Positions 21,686 to 24,941 of a stretch of 24,941 nucleotides of DNA are shown here, in pieces. Origin of the DNA: an uncultured Bacilli bacterium (lineage in GTDB: Bacteria; Bacillota_I; Bacilli_A; RF39; UBA660); the NCBI GenBank assembly GCA_934091015.1, contig CAKOKM010000019.1, positions 1 to 24,941 on the forward strand, written 5' to 3'. The number at the start of each line of letters is the position of its first letter. The stretch's first letter is position 1. Position numbers and translations under genes: made by a program. The notes beneath the pieces were generated by a model that saw nothing but the letters and a program-made list of their open reading frames with translations, ran no database searches and was not told the DNA's origin.

Positions 21686-22267
21686 ATGAATAAGATGATA
21701 TTATATAAAATATTAAGACCATTATTTTATTTTATTTTTAAAATTGTTTATAAACCATCTGTTATTAACAACAAATATATTCCTAAAAAAGGAAGATGTA
21801 TCTTAGCCGGAACTCATACTAATAACTTAGATTTTATAACAGTTGGAATGGGAACAAAAAGACCAGTAAGATATGTTGCTAAAGATGAATTAATGAAAGG
21901 AATAAAAAAATATTTCTTTAAAGCTGCTGGAATAATTCCTGTTAATCGTCGTATTCATGATAAATCAGTAATTCCAACTTGTGTTGATTTACTAGAAAAA
22001 GAAGAATTAGTTGGTATTTTTCCTGAAGGTACAATTAATCGCACAAATGATTTAATTATGCCATTTAAAAAAGGTGCAGTGGCAATGTCAATTAGAGCAA
22101 AATCTAAAATAATCCCGTTTGCTATTAATGGAATGTATAAAAGAGGAAAATTAAAAATAATATTTGGTGAAGCATATTATCCCAAAACCGAAGATATTGA
22201 AAAAGAGACGAAAGTTTTAGAGGATAAAGTAATAGATTTAATTAAGAAAGCAAGTGATAATAAATGA
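21686..22267 (+). CDS. plsC: PlsC-type 1-acylglycerol-3-phosphate acyltransferase
   Basis: This family adds the second acyl chain to lysophosphatidic acid at the membrane to form phosphatidic acid. The 193-residue protein shows the acyltransferase motifs: H44-TNNL-D49 (HX4D catalytic pair), the R-V-A-K segment after it, FPEGT at 112-116 (glycerol-phosphate binding) and IIPFAINGMY near 145. The N-terminal hydrophobic stretch (about 1-24) would sit at the membrane. I chose the ATG at 21686 (the next is 21695) because the promoter's first base is near 21682; a TTG at 21641 lies upstream of the promoter. The stop codon overlaps the ligase ATG as ATGA, which indicates translational coupling. Confidence 0.9.
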   Translation: MNKMILYKILRPLFYFIFKIVYKPSVINNKYIPKKGRCILAGTHTNNLDFITVGMGTKRPVRYVAKDELMKGIKKYFFKAAGIIPVNRRIHDKSVIPTCVDLLEKEELVGIFPEGTINRTNDLIMPFKKGAVAMSIRAKSKIIPFAINGMYKRGKLKIIFGEAYYPKTEDIEKETKVLEDKVIDLIKKASDNK

Positions 22268-24036
22268 ATTATTTAAAAAAAATATTTAATAAAGAAAAAT
22301 CTGTTGAATTAAAAAAGGGAGATGACTCTACTAATCATTTAGAATATCCAACTGGCTCTATGATTAATGAAGTAGAAAAGATAGTTAAGGATTATCCTTA
22401 TAATTATGCTTTAGAATACTATGGAAATAACATTACATATAAGAAATTTTATGAACTTATTAATAAATGTGCTAAAAGTTTAAAAATGATTGGTGTTGAA
22501 CCAAAGGATAAAGTAACAATTTGCATGCCTAATATGCCAGAAGCAATCATTATGTTTTACGCCGTTAACTTAATTGGAGCAGTCGGATCTATGATTCATC
22601 CGTTAGCCAGTGTAAATGAAATAGAATATTACATCGATGCTGCATCAAGTAAGTATATTTTAACAGTTGATTTATTTGCTGAAAAAGTAGTTGAGGCTGC
22701 TCGCAAAGCGGGTGCTAAGAAAATAATAATTTCCAGTGTAACTGATGGAATGTCATTTACTTATCGCAATTTAATAAATATTTATACAGATATAACTAAT
22801 TTTATTAATAAACAAGAAAGATTAAAATTTGATAGTGAAGATTTAATATCTTGGAAATCATTTATGACTTTAGGAGAATCTTATTTTGGAGAATATATTT
22901 ATCCTGTTAAAGCTGAGGATGAAGCAGTTATTCTATATTCAGGTGGAACAACTGGAAAACCAAAAGGAGTTCGTCTATCTAATTTAGGATTTAATGCTGT
23001 TGCTAAACAATGCTCAAACCAAACAGGTGCTAGAACCGGAGATTCAGCACTAGTAATTTTACCAATATTCCATGGTTTTGGACTTGCTGTCAGTGTGCAT
23101 ACACCATTAATAAATGGACTTCGTTGTGTACTTGTTCCAAGATTTAAACAAAGTGATTTTGCTAAATTAATAAAAAAATATAAACCATCATTTTTAATAG
23201 GTGTGCCAGCTATGTTTGAAGCATTAACACATAATGAAGATAAATCGGATTATTTAAAATCCGTTAAAAATGCTATTTGTGGAGGAGATATTTTAACAAA
23301 AGAATTAAATGATAAAGTAAATAATTATTTTAAAGCGCACGGTTCAATTGCCGAAATAAGGCTAGGCTATGGGTTGACCGAATCAACTGCTGCATGCTCA
23401 TTAACACCAAGATTCTTCTTTAAAGAAAACTGTATTGGTAAAGCCTTAGCAGATATGAATATTGTTATTTGTAAAGAAGGAACAACTAAAGAACTAAGAA
23501 ACAATAAAGTTGGCGAAATATGTGTTAACGGTCCATCAGTCATGTTAGGATATTTAAATGAAGAAGAAGAAACTAAAAACACCTTAAAAATGCATGAAGA
23601 TGGTAAAATATATTTACATACTGGCGATTTAGGTTACATCAACAAAGATGGTTATATCTTCTTTAAATCAAGATTAAAAAGAATGATAGTTACTAATGGT
23701 TACAATGTTTATCCATCAGTTATGGAAAAAATAATTAGAGAACATCCAGCAATAGAAGATGTAGTAGTTGTTGGAATACCACATCCATATAAAAAACAAG
23801 TTCCAATTGCCAATATTGTTTTAAAAGATAATTATAATGAAAGTGCCGAATTAACAGATGATATTAAAAAATTCTGTGAAAAATCCATTGCTAAATATTC
23901 AATGCCTTATCGTTACAATTATATTAAAAATGTACCAAAAACCTTAATAGGAAAGGTAAACTTCAAAAAACTTGAAGAGGAATGTACTAGAAAGTATGAG
24001 AAAAAAAATGAAAGAGCCACACAAAATAGGATATAA
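22264..24036 (+). CDS. AMP-forming acyl-CoA ligase-like enzyme (ANL superfamily)
   Basis: Members activate a carboxylic acid as acyl-AMP and pass it to CoA or a carrier protein. The 590-residue protein has all core motifs: YSGGTTGKPKG (225-235, phosphate loop), YGLTES (369-374), LHTGDLG (D455), the hinge region FKSRLKRMIVTNGYNVYPSVME (about 467-488) and the catalytic lysine K564 in LIGKVNF. The sequence resembles long-chain fatty-acid ligases, but the substrate cannot be read from sequence. It is sandwiched between two PlsC-type genes, with ATGA overlap upstream and about 40 bases of overlap downstream. A role in feeding scavenged fatty acids into phospholipid is therefore a reasonable inference. 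Confidence 0.88.
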   Translation: MNYLKKIFNKEKSVELKKGDDSTNHLEYPTGSMINEVEKIVKDYPYNYALEYYGNNITYKKFYELINKCAKSLKMIGVEPKDKVTICMPNMPEAIIMFYAVNLIGAVGSMIHPLASVNEIEYYIDAASSKYILTVDLFAEKVVEAARKAGAKKIIISSVTDGMSFTYRNLINIYTDITNFINKQERLKFDSEDLISWKSFMTLGESYFGEYIYPVKAEDEAVILYSGGTTGKPKGVRLSNLGFNAVAKQCSNQTGARTGDSALVILPIFHGFGLAVSVHTPLINGLRCVLVPRFKQSDFAKLIKKYKPSFLIGVPAMFEALTHNEDKSDYLKSVKNAICGGDILTKELNDKVNNYFKAHGSIAEIRLGYGLTESTAACSLTPRFFFKENCIGKALADMNIVICKEGTTKELRNNKVGEICVNGPSVMLGYLNEEEETKNTLKMHEDGKIYLHTGDLGYINKDGYIFFKSRLKRMIVTNGYNVYPSVMEKIIREHPAIEDVVVVGIPHPYKKQVPIANIVLKDNYNESAELTDDIKKFCEKSIAKYSMPYRYNYIKNVPKTLIGKVNFKKLEEECTRKYEKKNERATQNRI

Positions 24037-24841
24037 AGTATTATTAACAATTTTAAAACCAATATATAAATTATACTATAGACCTACAATTATTAATAAA
24101 GAAGCAATTCCAAATGAAGGACCTGTTATAATTTGTTCTAACCATATTCATTTATTTGATCAAAATACAGCACTTATTTCAACTAATAGAATGATCCATT
24201 ACATGGCTAAAAAAGAACATTTAGATGGAAAATTTGGATGGTTCTTTAAAACAGTTGGATGCATTAGAGTAGATAGAGAACATCATGATGATATTGCCAA
24301 AAATGAAGCTATAAATTTACTTAATAATGGATATGTTTTAGGACTATTTCCTGAAGGCACTAGAAATCAAATTTCAGGTAAAAAAGATTTAAATATTAAA
24401 CTTTATGAATTTTACCAAGATACTTTAAGTTATAAAAATTATCTAAAGATTTTAAAAAGAAATATGGTATGTGTATCCGAAATAAATTTATTAAATAAAT
24501 TATTTGAGGAAAATAGAATAAGTAAAGAAGAATATATTACTAACGCTTTAAATCCTAAAGAATATATTAAAGGGTTATATATTAATAAAAAAATATCAAA
24601 AAAAGAATATTATAGTTCAATAATATTACCAAATAAATTTGGTGCTGTTTCTTTAGCATCTAAAACAAATGCAACTATCGTTCCTTGTGCTGTTACAGGA
24701 AAATACAAAATATTAAATAATAAGTTAACTATAAAATTTGGAGAACCTTTTAAAGTAGAAAACATTAACAATTTAGAAGAATATCGTCAAAAATTAGAAA
24801 ACAGTATTATAGAACTAATTATCCGTCAAGCGAACAAATGA
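23996..24841 (+). CDS. Second PlsC-type acyltransferase with a long internal insertion
   Basis: This is a 281-residue lysophospholipid acyltransferase-like protein. H50-IHLF-D55 is the HX4D catalytic pair and FPEGTRN starts at F118. The next family block, NKFGAVSLASKTNATIVPCAVTGKYK (from about 213), normally follows within about ten residues. Here some 80 residues are inserted (about 128-210). They include two short helical repeats that resemble SHOCT motifs: LLNKLFEENRISKEEYITNAL and YIKGLYINKKISKKEYYSSII. The catalytic core looks intact, so the protein is probably active. I chose the ATG at 23996, which overlaps the ligase gene end by about 40 bases; ATG 24008 is also possible. The stop codon lies at the inner edge of an inverted repeat. 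Confidence 0.85.
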   Translation: MRKKMKEPHKIGYKVLLTILKPIYKLYYRPTIINKEAIPNEGPVIICSNHIHLFDQNTALISTNRMIHYMAKKEHLDGKFGWFFKTVGCIRVDREHHDDIAKNEAINLLNNGYVLGLFPEGTRNQISGKKDLNIKLYEFYQDTLSYKNYLKILKRNMVCVSEINLLNKLFEENRISKEEYITNALNPKEYIKGLYINKKISKKEYYSSIILPNKFGAVSLASKTNATIVPCAVTGKYKILNNKLTIKFGEPFKVENINNLEEYRQKLENSIIELIIRQANK

Positions 24842-24878
24842 GATTTTTGTTAATAAAATACATTTGTTCGCTTGACGG
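24823..24878. repeat. Perfect 18-bp inverted repeat around the end of the second plsC gene
   Basis: CCGTCAAGCGAACAAATG (24823-24840) is repeated exactly in reverse complement at 24861-24878 after a 20-base spacer. The left arm encodes the last residues and most of the stop codon of the acyltransferase; the right arm holds the -35 of the next promoter. It is followed by G, not T, so it is not an ordinary terminator. Confidence 0.9.
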
Positions 24879-24899
24879 GGGGGTAAACCGAGATATAAT
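24872..24899 (+). promoter_or_regulatory. Promoter with a seven-G tract in its spacer
   Basis: TTGACG (24872-24877), a 16-base spacer and TATAAT (24894-24899). The G-run 24877-24883 begins at the last -35 base and fills the front of the spacer. Gain or loss of one G would change the spacer length, the known layout of phase-variable promoters. Confidence 0.7.
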
Positions 24900-24932
24900 T
24901 TCACTATAAGATAAGGAGTGAAATTATTTTTT

Positions 24933-24941
24933 ATGGAAAGA
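24933..24941 (+). CDS. Start of the next gene (partial, only three codons visible)
   Basis: AAGGAGTG (24913-24920) is a strong ribosome site and the first ATG follows at 24933. The 14-base gap between them is long, so an unusual start upstream cannot be excluded. The window ends after three codons (M-E-R), so nothing can be said about the product. Confidence 0.4.

Noticed and set aside
24841..24860. A classic invertible promoter between the 18-bp repeats
   Set aside because: The 20-base segment between the arms holds no promoter; the promoter lies outside the repeat, so simple inversion would not switch it.

Overview
The window is strongly AT-rich, densely coded chromosomal DNA from a low-GC Gram-positive-type bacterium. 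TGG is used for tryptophan and TGA acts as a genuine stop (for example the ATGA overlap at 22264-22267), so this is standard code 11 rather than the Mycoplasma code. The superoxide reductase points to an anaerobe. The SipW-type and DUF6273-like surface protein, the short intergenic regions and the many extended -10 promoters fit an uncultured gut Bacilli lineage. That placement is inference; no marker here fixes the genus.

Bases 1-4690 are accessory. A gene tail is followed by a putative small RNA gene (RNA A, about 211-353), an unknown 282-residue protein with a TTG start, and an Abi_2 (AbiD/AbiF-type) protein with a HEPN RNase motif (R218-x4-H223). Two more putative small RNA genes lie just downstream: RNA B (about 2588-2653) and RNA C (about 2762-2892). 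A and C share promoter sequence, hairpin order and a CGCACCAT block; B shares short blocks with C. None of the three RNAs matches a family I can name. A HEPN Abi protein among its own non-coding RNA genes is the best candidate in this window for an undescribed system. On the minus strand follow an unknown acidic 348-residue protein and a 132-codon gene broken by one in-frame TGA.

Bases 4689-12195 mix housekeeping and accessory genes. rpsD (S4), with a structured leader, is divergent from a GH31-family protein whose acid/base position is altered. After these come a SipW-type/DUF6273-like surface protein, an AAA_14/DUF4143 ATPase and a TetR regulator.

Bases 12196-20300 hold a TetR-divergent operon of an MMPL/RND transporter, fused in frame to a secreted-type domain with its own start site, plus a DUF308 membrane protein. 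Next are an AlbA_2/Schlafen-type regulator preceded by three 11-bp repeats, an unknown two-TM protein and a C39-like peptidase that looks leaderless.

Bases 20304-24941 hold an orphan N-terminally short YefM/Phd-like antitoxin, tRNA-Arg(CCU), a superoxide reductase translationally coupled to mscL, and a lipid operon (PlsC, acyl-CoA ligase-like, PlsC). The second PlsC carries an unusual insertion. The window ends at a promoter with seven Gs in its spacer, next to a perfect 18-bp inverted repeat. This arrangement suggests phase variation of the next gene, of which only the start is visible.
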